From Iris pallida (lineage: Eukaryota > Streptophyta > Magnoliopsida > Asparagales > Iridaceae): 64,000 bases of DNA. Within the stretch, counting starts at the first letter, position 1, and every line of letters starts with the position of its first letter. Made by a program: the position numbers and the translations under genes. Under the pieces are notes generated by a model. The model made no database searches. It was not told where the DNA came from and saw only the letters and a list, made by a program, of their open reading frames with translations. Below are positions 50,831 to 64,000 of this stretch, one piece after another. The DNA lies in assembly GCA_029216955.1 (NCBI GenBank), contig JANAVB010015600.1, positions 25,348,010 to 25,412,009 on the forward strand, read 5' to 3'.

Positions 50831-53800
50831 ATGATTATGGTTAACGTTTAATCAAGTTAACATGCGTTAAGGAATAGTACGGTATCAAGAGAAATAATTT
50901 TGAGAATTTAAAGACATAGTTCCTTGAGAGTATGTTGGGGGCACGATTAAGAGAGTGATTAGTTGCACACATAAATTAAGCGATTAGAAGGTCATGATAG
51001 TAAATATAGGGCCGAGAAGAAGGACGAATAGTTTAAGACGAAGATATAGCAATATCGAGTGATAATGGTCATAGGTGATAGGATAGCTAGAGGAATTTCT
51101 AGCACAACGCCTTCGTTCTTCTAAAATAGGTGAAGGCGAAAGCAATATAGAGTTCGAAGGAGACGTTATCGAATACGAATACGTGGTTCAAAGGCGACCG
51201 AATAATTTTAAAAGAATTGTCAAGGCAGTCGTGGATGAGATTCTAAAGGCCAAGCTTAATTATGTCTCCATCCACGTAGAACGATAGATAAAAGCGAACC
51301 AAAGTGCACTATGGTTGATCATACCATAATACGTCGATTCTGATTAGACAATGTATTAGTGGGCGCCCACAATAAACATATGTCATGAACAAGCTCGATA
51401 AAGAGTAAGCTTGCAAAACTAGACTATAATAGCAACATAAGATAGTCAAAGTATAAGTAAGGGACCATGATAAAGGGAATTTAAATAGTCCAAGGTTCTT
51501 TAAGAATCAAGTCTTGCTTGAAGTTTGGACCTAGGCAGTTGCCCAAGTTTTCTTCATTCTTGGTTTGGTAGACTAGATAAGGTAGGATCCTCTGAATTTA
51601 TAGTCCAAGCTAACTTACCAATGTGGGTCACAAGAAAAAAGGAGTGAGGTATTCTACCCAACTTACAAAAGTTAGCTAGTAGTGTGATGAGACAATGGGT
51701 CACGCAATCAAGGTAAGCACAAAGTTAGGCATTTAATGAATGAAGTAGGACGCAATCACATATCAGGTTGAAAGAAATGAGTCAACGTTGGACCTCTAAT
51801 TTAAGTCCGAAAGTAACTGGTGTCATGGTAGAGGTTATAGCTTAGCCATTTGACTGGAAAGTCATATCAAGAAAATAGAGTACAAGGAGACATATTTTAG
51901 TGGGACATGATATATCTACATTAAGGTGGGCTCGTCTAAGTCTAACATATGAAGTTTGTTGGAAGGAAAAGTCTAGTGTTGTGCTCCAAATATTCAAGTC
52001 ACGATAAGGGGTGCCAAAATATCTAAAATAGAAAGTGGGAGTTCATGAGGTGAATATTAATGCTCAAAAATAAAGGAGATCAAGTTAAAGCATACAATAA
52101 AATTAATTAAAAATCCAGCAAAATAATTTAGGATCACAGTTCTAGAGAGAAGATAGCCTCTTAAATGAATACAGTCAATGAAAAATTAAATCATTTTTTA
52201 AATTGCAACTGGGTTAGAAGGTTACCACAAAAGATCGAGATTCGAGGGAAAATCGAGTAAGTAAAGATTGAGATACAATATAGTTTGATAGATGACTAGC
52301 AACGCTTGTGTATATACTACTATCATGGTCATGAGTGACATGGCATTTAGTATGGAACACTTCCAATTTATTAGGGCTATCTTGGTGGCCTAATATTAAA
52401 ATTGAAAACTCAAGTTTCCTCCAAAAGTTTCTTAATAAATTTCTCTAAAATGAGCTACCCAAATTTCGTATTCACTCCAAGCCGTCAAATTTAATCATGA
52501 CCAAATCAAATCTCTTTCCAAGTAAACTTTTATCACGCTACTACTAACATTTCCAAACTTTCACATTTTCACTCCAACTTTTAAACTCAAGAAAATCATA
52601 AATCAAAAAAAATTTATATCACTTCATAACTTTAAAACTCCAAAAATTTCTCCAATAACCCTCAAGATAAACTTTTAACATATCACGAATAATCTAAAAT
52701 TTACATCTCAATATTTTAACGCACTCATCACATAACTTCTATTTCTAAGTCATTCAAAGAAAATCACAACTTTTTAAATGGTAAATTCCTTTAATCAATC
52801 AAAATAACTTCTCACCACATCTTTAGTAACTTTTCCCAAAGATTGTAATATTAGCAATCTAACTTTAAACTCAATATTCAAATGATCTTATCAGTCATCA
52901 AATCAAATTTTATTTTATTTTTTCCCAAAATTTCCAATAAATCTCCAATAACCTTTATTGTGTCACAAATCAAATCTATATATTTTTCTTCTTCTATCAT
53001 TAATCCAAATCTTAAACTCAAAATTTAAATAGGAGTTATCAGTCATAATTCATACAAGAGTTTAAAGTAGATCATCAATTTGATTATATATCCTTCAAAA
53101 TATTTTTAACCAAAATTCTTAATAACCTTACTCCAAACTTAAAATTCAAAATTTTACGAACTTATTGTTTCACAAATCAAATCTATAAATTTTTTTCTTC
53201 TATCATTAATCCAACTCTTAAACTCAAAATTTAAATAGGAGTTATCAGTCGTAATTCATACAAGAGCTTAAAGTAGATCCTCAATTTGATTATATATCCT
53301 TCAAAATATTTTTAACCAAAATTCTTAATAACCTTACTCCAAACTTGAAATTTAAAATTTTACGAACTTATTAATTAGGAACCATACAACCCAATTTAAA
53401 ACCAACCTTTATCAACCGCCCTCATAAATCTTACAGCAGCATTTAAATTCTAAAAATTCTTTTCAACTAACTTTATATCTCTTCAAGGATGTATAGCTAT
53501 AATTCACTGAATCAAAACTCAAAAATCAATTTAATTTCCTTTCTCAATTGTATATAGATTCCACTATCATTTTGTAGATAAAATTCTAACGATCCTTCGA
53601 AGTTATTAATGTTGCTACTACCCAACTTGAAATTAACTAATCCCCAAGTTCATACTTCTTGAAAATATGGTCCCACTATCCTTATATCTTTATAACTCAA
53701 ATAGGATCTCAATGCATACTAGTTGTTAATGTAATCATTCTAGCCATGTGGTTGACCTATGAGCATATATTAGTGTAGTCATTTTCCTATCAATTGTGGA

Positions 53801-53997
53801 AATAGGGATTACGGTAGAAAGAGCTCAAGCAAGATGTAGATAAATGAAGTTGAACAAGTGATTCAAAAAATTTAGTCAAGGAAGAGGGTCAAGCAGGTGG
53901 ATGAGATCCTATACTCTAATCCTATATTGCAGGCCCGTTTGGTACAGTCGTGTAACCAAAACGGCAAACTTGACCTGTATGGGCCACCACAAAAACA
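50831..53997 (-). mobile_element. Non-coding internal region of the large LARD-like element
   Basis: About 3.2 kb next to the 5' LTR, AT-rich, with no Gag, protease, RT or integrase motif and no long frame on either strand. The end at 53953-53997 carries the conserved leader shared with 11855-11901. A long non-coding internal domain flanked by LTRs of over 3 kb is the LARD pattern. A 207-bp tandem duplication lies at 52964-53373. Confidence 0.6.
52964..53373. repeat. 207-bp tandem duplication
   Basis: Two head-to-tail copies (52964-53170 and 53171-53373), both beginning CACAAATCAAATCTATA and containing TTTAAATAGGAGTTATCAGT and TTTTTAACCAAAATTCTTAA. They differ by a few substitutions. Confidence 0.88.
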
Positions 53998-56900
53998 TGT
54001 AACGCCCTAGTCCTAAAATACTTGGGACTAGATACGTATCATGCCAGCTATATACATACGAGTAAGTGAAAGGCTCATTTGTATACATAAGCTGTAAACT
54101 GTAGAAAGCCAAGACACTAAATCTCATCCACAAACATAAATAATGATATAAAAGCAACTTTGAGTTTGTCATGTATACAATAGTTGGGCGGAGATAAATT
54201 TACTACCAACTAAATTAAATATGGAAAAATATACAAAGAAAGAATTGGTCGAGCGAGAGCAAGTGACGAGTCCAAGAGCAATCATCACGGAGGAAGGAAG
54301 GCATGGCCTTAGCTAGAGCCTCTGCAAGAATCACGAAACATACACCAGGAGAGATCACCAGGTCCTCAGAGGGACGTAACAAGATACAGGAAGAACATGC
54401 CATTTATAACTGCAAATGTAAATACTATAAACTACAACACAACTGGGTCCCTAAGCATCTATGTGATATGCACTTTGAGGACAACGTTCTATGCAGAGGA
54501 TGTAGGATCAACAGAGTAAATAAAGGGTGGCAGTAGGTAGTGCTCATCCGAGTCACTATCGGCCATGGACTGTAAGTAGCGCTCATCTGAGTCGCTATCG
54601 GCCCCTGGGCAGAAGGTAGTGCTCATAAGAGTCACTATCGGCCCACAAATGTGTGTAAAAATAAATGTAGCCCCTACGCTAGTAGCTGTCCCCTCCTCCC
54701 AATGATATACATGCATCGTAACCATGACGCACCAACACATATCGCTTCCACAATACTGTTTTATAATAGATAACTATCAAGTCTTCTAACATACATCTAT
54801 TGACAATTATTCATACGTATGCGCACGGGGGATCAGTCAACACGCAAGTGACTACTACATGATACTCACAACTCACACACAACTCGTGGTACAATCGTGA
54901 CAAAGTTAATGACATGCACTCTATTGACGGAAGTCTCTTAACTCTAGGTCCACAAGCAAGAAGAAAAATAAATAACTGAAAATAAAAGTACAAAAAATAA
55001 TAACATAATAATAAGATGCAACTAAATATAAGCAGTAATCATGGCAAGGTATCTTGCCTGGTGTATCGTCTGGTGTGGTACAATGATCCAACAAGTCTTG
55101 TTCTGTCGAATTGCCAAGGCCAATATATAGGTAGTTCGAAGTCACGAGAAAATAGAACACACGATTAGTCGTGAGCAATGGGGGTAATTCGAAGAGAATT
55201 TCTAGAGATAAGTACTTTTACTAATTTTAGAAAATATTATAATACTTGACTTTATATTTTTATTAGTCCAAATAATTTATAAGAAATTACTTAAAAGTCA
55301 GGAAAAATTATTTTCGGACAAAACTCAAGTTGTAAAATATGCTCTTAGGTAAAATATTATACTTAACCAATTAAAAGTTATTTTAGAAATATTTGAAAAA
55401 TGTCACTAAATCATTAAGCCAAAAAACTATAAGTTTGTAAGATATATTAGAAGTCAAGGTATCCTGCTAAAAGAAAAATAATTTTTTGTAGAAAACTAAC
55501 TTTTCATTAGTCACCGTATTTAATAAAAATCTAGAAAATATTGTAGGGCTACTGAGTTTTTGTAGAAAAAATAATTTTAGAAAATATTCATTATCTATTT
55601 ATTTAATAAACTAATTAATACAATAATAATAATAATAAACACTTGTAACAATTTATATTCTAGTAATATAATTATTTTATACTCTATATATTGTATATAA
55701 AAAATATAATAATAATAATAATAATCATCCCCACCAAAACGAGCAGCACTTGCTGCTCCTCTCAACAAAAGCAAGTCACCCATTTTTAGTACAAAAGATG
55801 GAGAACAAAAGAGAGGGAGAAAGTAACATTAAAATAAATCGGAGAGCGGAGGGGAGAATACTCACATTGGGAGGCTCGCCGGGCAAGTCTGGTCGAGATA
55901 AGCCGATGGGCCGAGGGATCTGTACTGGTGGAGTCGGCGCTCGACGGCGAAGGTCAGCAGGTGGACGACGCAGGGTCGAAAGAGGCGGCCAGCGGAAGGG
56001 GGCGGTCGCCGACGCTCGTCGGAGGGAACGAGGCGGCCGGAGGGGCACGGTGGCGTCGGACAGCTAGTCGGCCGAAGATTGAGCGAGAAGAAGAACGGGC
56101 TTCGATTGACGGTGGCGGTTGGGCACGGTACTCCGGAAAGTCGACGGCGCGGCTCGAGTTCAGAGGTACTAGGTCTTCCCTATTTTCTTGTTTGTTTAGG
56201 GTTTGGATTTGGTGGCGGGGGTGGTCGGTTCGTGGACGATCGGGTGCTAAAATTTGGGGTGTCAGGCAGGAGGCGGTCCAGGGGGTTGCTGTGTGGCCTG
56301 TTCTTTGGGTTGGCCGGGTTATTGGATGTCTGGTCTCCGGAAGGCAATGGTGGTAGTGATGGTGATATGGGTTGTGGCAACGGCGTCGGGGATGCTGCTA
56401 CGATGATGATGGTTTCAATTTTGGGAGGTGATGGCGGTTTCGGGGAACTGGACATGGCGGCAACGGCATCTGGCTGGGTGGCTGGCCGGATGTCGGGTTT
56501 GTCAGACAACGATGGTGGTGTGAAGATGGATGAAGGTGGTGGTCATAATGGTGGGGGCGTAACAGGGTGCTGCTGGCTGGCAGAGATGGTGATGGTGACA
56601 GCGGTGGTGGTGAGGTGGAGATGGCAGAACTGTTTTGTCCTGCGAGACACGGACGGGGTATCCGGGATTGTCGGATACAAAAAATATATATTCGTAAAGG
56701 ATAAGCGATAGTGGATGGGACGGGGCACAGACACGATGCACAAGACTTGGTTTGTGGAATCCTGGTTTGTGAAAATTTTGAGAAAAAAGGAGCATTGGGG
56801 GTTCTCCTTATATAGGAGGTGGCGCTACTGGTTAGATAAGGACTACAATTGTTTTAAATTTCCATAGAATATTCATAATTAAATTTAAAGTAGTCAAAAG

Positions 56901-57436
56901 TCAATCCAATATAATCATATCCAAATTTAAACTAGCAATCCCATATTTAAGATAAAATCTTTTCCAAATTATATTATCATAATTATCCAAATATTAAGTC
57001 AAACAAAATTCTAAATATCCTTTTTGAAATAGTAACATAATATTATTAACTAAATTTCGAAAATCAATTAACTCCATGTACTTCACATGAAAGAAGAAAA
57101 TTTTACATAAAACATAGTTTCTCCAAAATTACTATTTATTTTTGTTCAACAAAATAAATAACCCGTAAATTAAATTTTATATTGGAAATCCCAATGTGAC
57201 ATTTTTTACCACTTAAGAAACTAAAATATTTATTATATATTATTTGAAAACTATGCTTCTAAAATAAATATTTTTATAAAAATACGTACCTCGCATACAT
57301 TCGCACACTTCGAGCAAATACGAAGAACAAGAACTCGTATATGACAGCAATTACAAATTCGCGCACAACGTACAATACGAGAAAAATTATTATCAAAAAT
57401 AAATAAAAATTGTAGTAAAAATTTAGGGGGTTTACA
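53998..57436 (-). mobile_element. 5' LTR (3,439 bp) of large LARD-like element
   Basis: On the plus strand it starts TGTAACGCCC and ends GGGGGTTTACA; the sense strand begins TGTAAACCCCC. It matches 26310-29110 plus 32059-32778. It is followed on its inner side (53997 leftward) by the conserved leader, making it the 5' LTR. Outer flank ATAAC (57437-57441) versus ATAAA (26305-26309) is a 4/5 match target-site duplication. Confidence 0.9.
56806..56814 (-). promoter_or_regulatory. TATA box of large-element 5' LTR
   Basis: Minus strand TATATAAGG followed within 60 bp by an A/C-rich leader and then the GC-rich block at 55840-56715. It is the same as 32146-32154. This would be the element's own promoter. 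Confidence 0.6.
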
Positions 57437-58640
57437 ATAACTACATACTACCTTTAATTCACATAAATCGTATTTACTTTATAGTAATTAGTACACAAGC
57501 TACAAGTAATTAATTGTCTATCTTTATAATAAATGTGTATATTATATATATACACCTAGGTAGCGTTAATAATAATTTTCATATATATAATAAACTTAAT
57601 GAATTATATAGGCTAGTTGGACTTGGAGTTGGGACCGGATCCTCGACCTTAGAGTGGGAAGTAGGCAAGTATACCTTGCCAACTTGTACAGTATATCTTA
57701 TATGTATGTTCTCTACTTTTATATTGTTTTTTTCTCATATTGTTATATTTAAGTTGCTTTAACCTGTTTCTAGTTTTACTTTATTATGTTTCTAGTTTTA
57801 CATGCTCTTACATGTTTTATGTTATATTTTATTACCTACTATATTGGTCTTCGGGTTCATTTGTGTCCCATGATAGAGATGCCTAGTCCTACGCCACTAT
57901 TTCTTTGACTCGACTTGACGTGATATGACTTGACTTGAGATATTCTATAGAGTGGTAGCGCTTACCTTGGCTACAGTCTATAGGATCAACTTGACCCTTG
58001 TATTTCTCTAGAAGATTGATACTAGGATTGGCTACATTCTCGATTGAGAGTCGCTTGTCTAGGACTACAATTGAGACTAGATTGGGAGTGCTTTCCTTGA
58101 CTATAGTCTATAGGATGGACTTTTAGCCACGTCTAGTATGGCATGCCACTATCTTCGTTTCTTGGTGTCATAGTTAATTCTTTCGTGACTATTTATTATT
58201 TTTTATGCATATTTTATACTGTTAAATTTGGCATATTTTATGTATCTTGCTAGTCCCCTGAGGACCTGGTGAACTCTCCAGGTATTAGATGAAGTTATCA
58301 AGATTTAATACATTGATGGATGATGATTGCTTTACCAAGACTATAGGTATACTTAGTTGATGCTATTATCATTATCTTCCTTATGTATCTTTTGTCCTCT
58401 AATTGACTCGTGATGTTATCATAGCCTAGTCTTTTAGAAACTTTATTTTCTTCTAGCTTGTGCATGATAAATGTCTTATCGGGGATCCACCCTAATACTT
58501 TATCTATTCTAGAATCAGTATATTACGGTCTGATCAGCCTTAGTACACTTGATTTGTTATTATTACCGATAATTAGTGGATTGAGATATAGTTGATTTAG
58601 AACAACAAAATAGCTTATACGAACTTGAGCCGGGCTGGAG
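57437..58640. other. Unassigned nuclear DNA
   Basis: No gene. Two diverged copies of a roughly 125-bp segment with TATAGTCTATAGGATGGACT or close variants lie at about 57950-58130. Confidence 0.4.
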
Positions 58641-61600
58641 TGTCAAGACCCGCACCGTGTTTAGGGGCGCGAGCACGTAGGTATGTCCAGCCTACGCCGC
58701 AAAGTCGACGGTAGAACGATGTGTATGTCATCTAGAACATATAACAACTAAGGCACAAATAAATATAACTTGTCCATCTCCGCACGGAGGAATATAATCA
58801 CAACTCAATCACATGAATCTAAGGAAGATAAGCACGAATAAGATAGAGATAAAGATGAAACAAATAGTCTGAAATAGATGCAGAGTCACAAATACAAGTT
58901 CAAAATTTAAAAACATAATACAATCCCAAATAAGTTCTACAGACCCAAAGTATCAAGCTGGAATACAAATCCAGTCAAAGCCTAGCTAATCTAAGTCACT
59001 GCAGGCAGTGCGTCCTCTACGAGCACAGGCTCCACAAGCAAGTCTTGATCATAGTCTCCATCTATGCCAAACCTGTAGAAGGTCGAGCAATCAGCATCTA
59101 ACTGCTCTGAAATATAGTTATCCAGTCAGTATTGGAGCAAAGTACAAACGCCAACAACAGTTCCAATGAATTGACAAATACTATAAGAAACAGTTATAAT
59201 AGAATACAAGATATAATATCAAGACTAGAAGTAAAACAGTATAAGGCAAACTGAATGTCATGTCATAGTGTGAGATATATGGTAAAACTGGAATGTAGAG
59301 CAGTACAGGTAATCTGATGTACAATGTAAATATAAACGGTGCCATGAGATATTAAAGCATTATATGATCGGCTTGGGTCTATATCAGGCTATTCTATTTG
59401 ACCGGCTATGCACAAGAACAAGCACAGGTAAACCTGGAGATCAGGCCGGGCAAAATGGAAAGCTATTACTCAAGCAGTATCAGGTCAGGCTACACCCTAC
59501 GTGTGGTGAGGGTGGAGCTATGCACAAGTAGTTACAGGAGGGATATTGATCACATAACCTCTAATAACTCTCTAATCTCCCTAATAGTATAATGGATCCA
59601 ACCATGACATGTCATGACACGGGATTCAAAGAGAAGGGGGGCCATCCCACTCCCAAATCGGTGTATACAAGTACATGAAACAAGATCGAACATGTACCCA
59701 TATACCAGTTAAACTAGGAATAACATCTCATGACGAGATCCAACGTATGCTAGTCCGTGTATCCTCATGTCGAGAATCAACTAAAACAATACAACTGAAC
59801 AGATATAGTAAACATCAAAGTAATGAAAATTATCAGAGAATGTACTCGACTGCAGTCCTGAGCTGTCAATATAAATCGAGGCTCAAAATGGAGTCACAGA
59901 CCTATAGATGAGATATACAAGTGTTAAATAGGGTTTTACAGTGTTAGACATAGTTTTCTAGTGTGTGACATGCAATCTAGGTCAAACTAGGACAAGTATT
60001 GACTCACAGTTGACTTTTGGTCAACTGGTCAACTTTGGTCAAATCCTAGTCCAACCTAAGTCAGATGTTGACTCAAAGTTGACTTCCAATCAAAATGGTC
60101 AACCTTGGTCAACCTTGGTCAACCATGGTCAAATCTAAGCCTAGTTAACCTGTATCAAGACATTACCTACTAAGATACCCTAATCTAGGTATCCATATAC
60201 CTTAAATTACTCTTATACAGGTATTTACATATATATAGGATATACCCCATATATTATGTAACACACTATCTATCAAGTATTCTACCCTAGTCATCTAGGT
60301 AACCCTCATCCATATGCAAACTCTACCTTAGATATCTAGGCTAAAAGGATACGTTAGTCTAGTAGGTAACCTTCATCTAGATGTCTAGGTAATAGCCTAT
60401 TACCTTAGCTAGTAGGATACCATATATGTACTCATATCCTAACTCTCCAAATACTAAGACATGGATACTTAAAGTAATAAGTTCACTAAACTCTAATATC
60501 TAACTAAAACTCTGATACACACATATACCTAGTTCAGTCCAAAATGGACTGAACCCTGTCCTATCCTTTCTCTCTATCACTCAAAGCCCAGAAATTACCA
60601 ACTGATACATACCCTAAATCTGGACACTAACTCTACTGACACAACAAGACACTCTATTGGGCTATCCTAACTCAAGATACAAAGACCAACAACTAATACT
60701 CACTAATCTTAGGATGCTAACTAACATATCCTAATCTAAATCAATTACCAACAATACTAATACACTCAAAGCTAACACTCTAACATCACTAAAGGCTAAC
60801 CCCAACTCAAATCTCAGGTACTAACTAAAATACTCAAAACCCATGGCCTAAAGGCCACTGCCCTGCTACTGCAGTATACTGCTTGTTCTGCAAGCTCTGT
60901 AGTGAGCTACTGCAACCTGCTGCAAGGCTCTGCCATAGATCCCTGCTGTTGCTGCTCTACTGTTGCATTTGTTGCATGCTGCATTGAGTGATGCTACTAC
61001 TGCCTTGTTGTATTGCATACACTCTAATCTCCTATATAGGTATCCTAATAATGTAACATTTATCCTAATCTGAACCAACATCAAGATACTAAAAAATCCC
61101 TCAAACATATAAGGCTAATCTAGGATACATGAGTCTAAAGTTAACTTACTAACACAGGATACTAACTTAAGGTACTAACCCATATCCTAAATTACTAACA
61201 CACTCTAATGGCTAACACCCTACTGCTGCATAGAAAATTTGAATTTGCTGCATGCTAAGTTGCTACAATTCTCTGAAATACATAACCCAAATTCCTGATA
61301 CCACAACTAATCCTAAACACTCTGATACATACAAGTATCAGACATTAAAACTCATACTCTGAAACTCAAAATCCCTCTCTTAGATATCCCAAGCCCAAAG
61401 CCAATGGCCAACCATATGGCCAAGGGCCAGAGCTATGGCAAATAGTCAAACAATCCCTGCCCCTACTGCTGCTTTGTGCAGACTAAGGCAAGCAACCATG
61501 GGCCAGTTGCTGCTTCAAGGGGTAATACAGCTAAGGCAAGGCTCTGGTCGAGCTCCTAAGCAATGGTCAGGCCAAGCCACTGCCTTGCCCGAGCTCTTCT

Positions 61601-63032
61601 TCACTGCTACCTAGTACAGCAGTCCAAATCTCTGCTGCCTGAGCCAACTACATGGCCAGTACAAAACTCTGATTCTTAAGCCACAGACCCAAGGCCAAAC
61701 TAATTCACACTGCACTTCATTACCCTCTGTTGCATCTATACTGCACTCACTTCTAGTGAAGGCCTAAACCTGACCCATCAATTCACTGCACATGCAATAG
61801 GCTAAGTGCCAAAGGTTTGGCCAATAGCCCAAACCAAATGACCCATCTGATGCATACATGACTACTACTATCTTTGATACACACATCTCTATAACTGATA
61901 CTAATTATACACTCAAACCCAGAGCCTAAAACTAATCATACAAGTCATAGACCCCTTCTCTGATACTAGAGCCACTCCCTCAAAACAACACACATACACA
62001 CACACACACAACATACATGTATACATATAACATGTAGCTTATATATACACATATATATAGGATAATTATTAGGAAATCACACAGAAAACCTGAACAAGGA
62101 ATCACCTATCCAAACAAATAATCAAAACTAAAAATAAAGCCCAAAATAGCCTATAGGGCATTTCATCAAACACTTGGGGGCTCTCCTCAGATTTCTCCAA
62201 GGATGCCTCAAAATTCCTATGTGAAATGCACAAAAAGGAAGGTTAGAGCCTTGCTCACCTCCCCAAGGGTATCCCTAACCAATGTGGGTGTTCCTACAAG
62301 GTGTCATGCATGAAGAATGATCTAAAACTATGGGAATGCAAAGTTTTACCTATTGGGTGGTTGAATTCCCAATGAAATCTCTTGTGGAATGCTCTTATGT
62401 CAAGTTAAACACAATTTTCTCCTCCTTGGACACTTCCCCACGAGTTTCTTGGATCTCCAAGCTCCTAGCCTTGAAGAAGGAAGTTTATGGAGGAGTTTAG
62501 GAGAATTTAGAAGAGTTTCGATGGTAGAAATCCATGGACATGGAAAGGGGCTATTCTACGGCTTTGTGGAGGCTCATTAATGAGGAAGAAGATCAACTAA
62601 AGGCTCTTAATACCAGCCAAGAGAGGGAGCCCTAAAACCACTCTAACATGTCTAATTTACCCTCTCAAGTCATCATGAATCATCTTCTAATTAAAGGGTT
62701 AATGGTGCACTAAGTGTAGGATTCAATTCTAGTCCAAACTAAGTCTAACATGACTCAAAGGAAGCTAATTGTGTTCATCCTAGGTTGTGGTCTCAAGTGA
62801 TCATGTCTAGTCTCATAGGGTTCACAAGTTAAGGTTCAATTAAAGGGCTAAACTAACAATAAATGAAACCTTCACAATAATAACTTAAATAATATTCAAG
62901 TAATATAAATAATGCAAATTAACAAAAATATCCCTATTTTTGAAATATGGTAGTGACATGGAGTCCTCTCGTTACGTAGCTAGCATATATATGATCACCT
63001 AGTCATACGTATTTTGGGACTTGGGCGTTACA
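58641..63032 (-). mobile_element. Related long LTR (4,392 bp), no TSD found
   Basis: On the plus strand it starts TGTCAAGACCCGCACC and has TACGCCGCAAAGTCGACGGT near that end, a match to the same place in the other long LTRs. It ends TTGGGCGTTACA. Flanking bases (TGGAG and ACGTG) do not match, and neither side shows a leader or polypurine tract, so the rest of the element has been lost or the ends rearranged. Positions 60840-61800 are rich in CTGC/TGCTGC words. Confidence 0.7.
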
Positions 63033-64000
63033 ACGTGTCCCTGCTATACCCAAATCTTAAGCTCCATAATGATTGTGTTGCAAATCGTGCACACACATCT
63101 TGACTCATCCGTGTCGTATTTATACTTCTAGTGACTCAATCGACACCATATATACGGATTGCCACTCAACACATCGACTCATCTATATGAAAGGTCACTG
63201 GCATGACAAGCCATCTTAGACATAGCTAGGAGGGACGGTGGATCGATCAATGAAGGTAGCTAGCCCCACTGAAAGCCCATCAAATTTCTGGTTGCCTACG
63301 CAGCATCAGTTATACCATATTTCATCCATGGTCGGATTGGTCCTGTGGCCCCATGTTATCGTCCGAAGAAACATTGTCCTTGTGCACAAGTTGTCCATGA
63401 CCACGCACCTACAAGAACATCTAGAGTTACGTAATACATGGCCTAATTTGTGGTATGACTCAATTCCTTTTGCAAGTTGTTCTCATAAACCATACTTTCC
63501 ATATTTTGTTGGAGATTCCCAAATGAGGGATTGCCTCGACGACAAATGGTTGAGTGAACTTTTCATTTTACCTTTGAAAGCCAGGAACAACTATTGCATA
63601 GCCTTCCAACCCAACTTGAACAAAACGTATTCCATAAAGTTTTATAGACCATGTCATAATCTATATGACAACTGTGAGACTGTTGAACATATCACTAAAA
63701 TTAGTTATAAAACTATGGGTACGTGCACGTACTCAACTTGAACAACCATATTTTTTGAGTGCCTTAACCCATGCCATGAACCGTATGGCCCGCATTGGAA
63801 TCTTGGGGGCGCACATGCTGTGATAAGCGATGCGACCGTGGGAACATCTAGATTATGACCACAAGTCGATGGTCGATGTGCCAATATAAACGTGATCTAC
63901 TCTGTCCAAGTCGTCTCTTTTTTACCCAAGCCATGGGATCGAAGTACCGAGTGCCAACTTTGAAAGCCATTGTAGAGCGATATCTAGGTAGCAAATTAAC
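63033..64000. other. Unassigned DNA with a 167-codon plus-strand ORF
   Basis: The open frame 63238-63741 has no motif I recognise, no signal peptide and no repeated structure. It could be a decayed TE or gene fragment. The sequence runs off the window. Confidence 0.3.

Overview
This window looks like nuclear DNA from a seed plant, most likely an angiosperm, with a large repeat-rich genome. I find no intact host gene. Nearly everything I can support is transposable-element sequence, plus one block of organelle-derived DNA about 17.8 kb long. The evidence is the set of LTR ends (TG..CA with TGTAAC- or TGTAGT-type starts), polypurine tracts, target-site duplications, degraded Gag reading frames with CCHC knuckles, a hAT-type MITE, and recognisable but broken plastid and plant-mitochondrial genes. 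Family names come from recognising motifs by eye; no database search was run.

Left third (1-22.1 kb): a nest of related LTR elements with very long LTRs (about 4.0-4.3 kb) and very short internal regions. A minus-strand element has its 5' LTR at 11902-16153. Its internal region holds gag but no protease, RT, RNase H or integrase (10242-11901 plus 5827-6244), and its partial 3' LTR is at 3157-5826. A second gag copy (2165-3155) is fused to that LTR by a deletion. A solo LTR (6245-10236, perfect TSD AGATC) sits inside the internal region. A plus-strand relative follows: a degenerate gag with a zinc knuckle (about 16361-16986), a non-coding stretch, a polypurine tract and a 3' LTR (17763-22089). 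The pattern fits non-autonomous gag-only elements (TR-GAG-like) that depend on an unseen partner for pol.

Middle (22.1-57.4 kb): a solo LTR (22542-24429, TSD TTTCT), a 4 x 23-bp minisatellite and a hAT MITE (25427-25962, 7/8 TSD) precede a large minus-strand element. Its 3' LTR is 26310-32778 and its 5' LTR is 53998-57436. The 3' LTR is split by another solo LTR (29111-32058, TSD ACGGG) whose empty site survives in the 5' LTR. That solo LTR carries an array of about 18 ATGCGGC-type motifs spaced about 24 bp apart. The element's own internal sequence is only about 3.4 kb and has no recognisable coding, so it is LARD-like. It is split by about 17.8 kb of organelle mosaic (about 32983-50830).

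The mosaic contains mitochondrial rpl16 and rpl2 pieces, a phage-type RNA polymerase motif of the mitochondrial-plasmid kind, LINE and gypsy scraps, and many short, shuffled, mixed-strand plastid pieces. The plastid pieces are psaB x3, ycf2, trnV-UAC exon 1, trnM-CAU, rpoC2 x2, rrn16 x2, rpoC1, ycf3, trnH-GUG, rbcL, ycf1, rpl2, ndhB, trnN-GUU x2 and ycf4. Frameshifts, stops and CG-to-CA/TG changes suggest decay in the nucleus. A mitochondrial segment already rich in plastid DNA is the simplest source.

Right end (57.4-64 kb): unassigned AT-rich DNA, another related long LTR (58641-63032, no TSD seen), then about 1 kb with one unrecognised 167-codon ORF.
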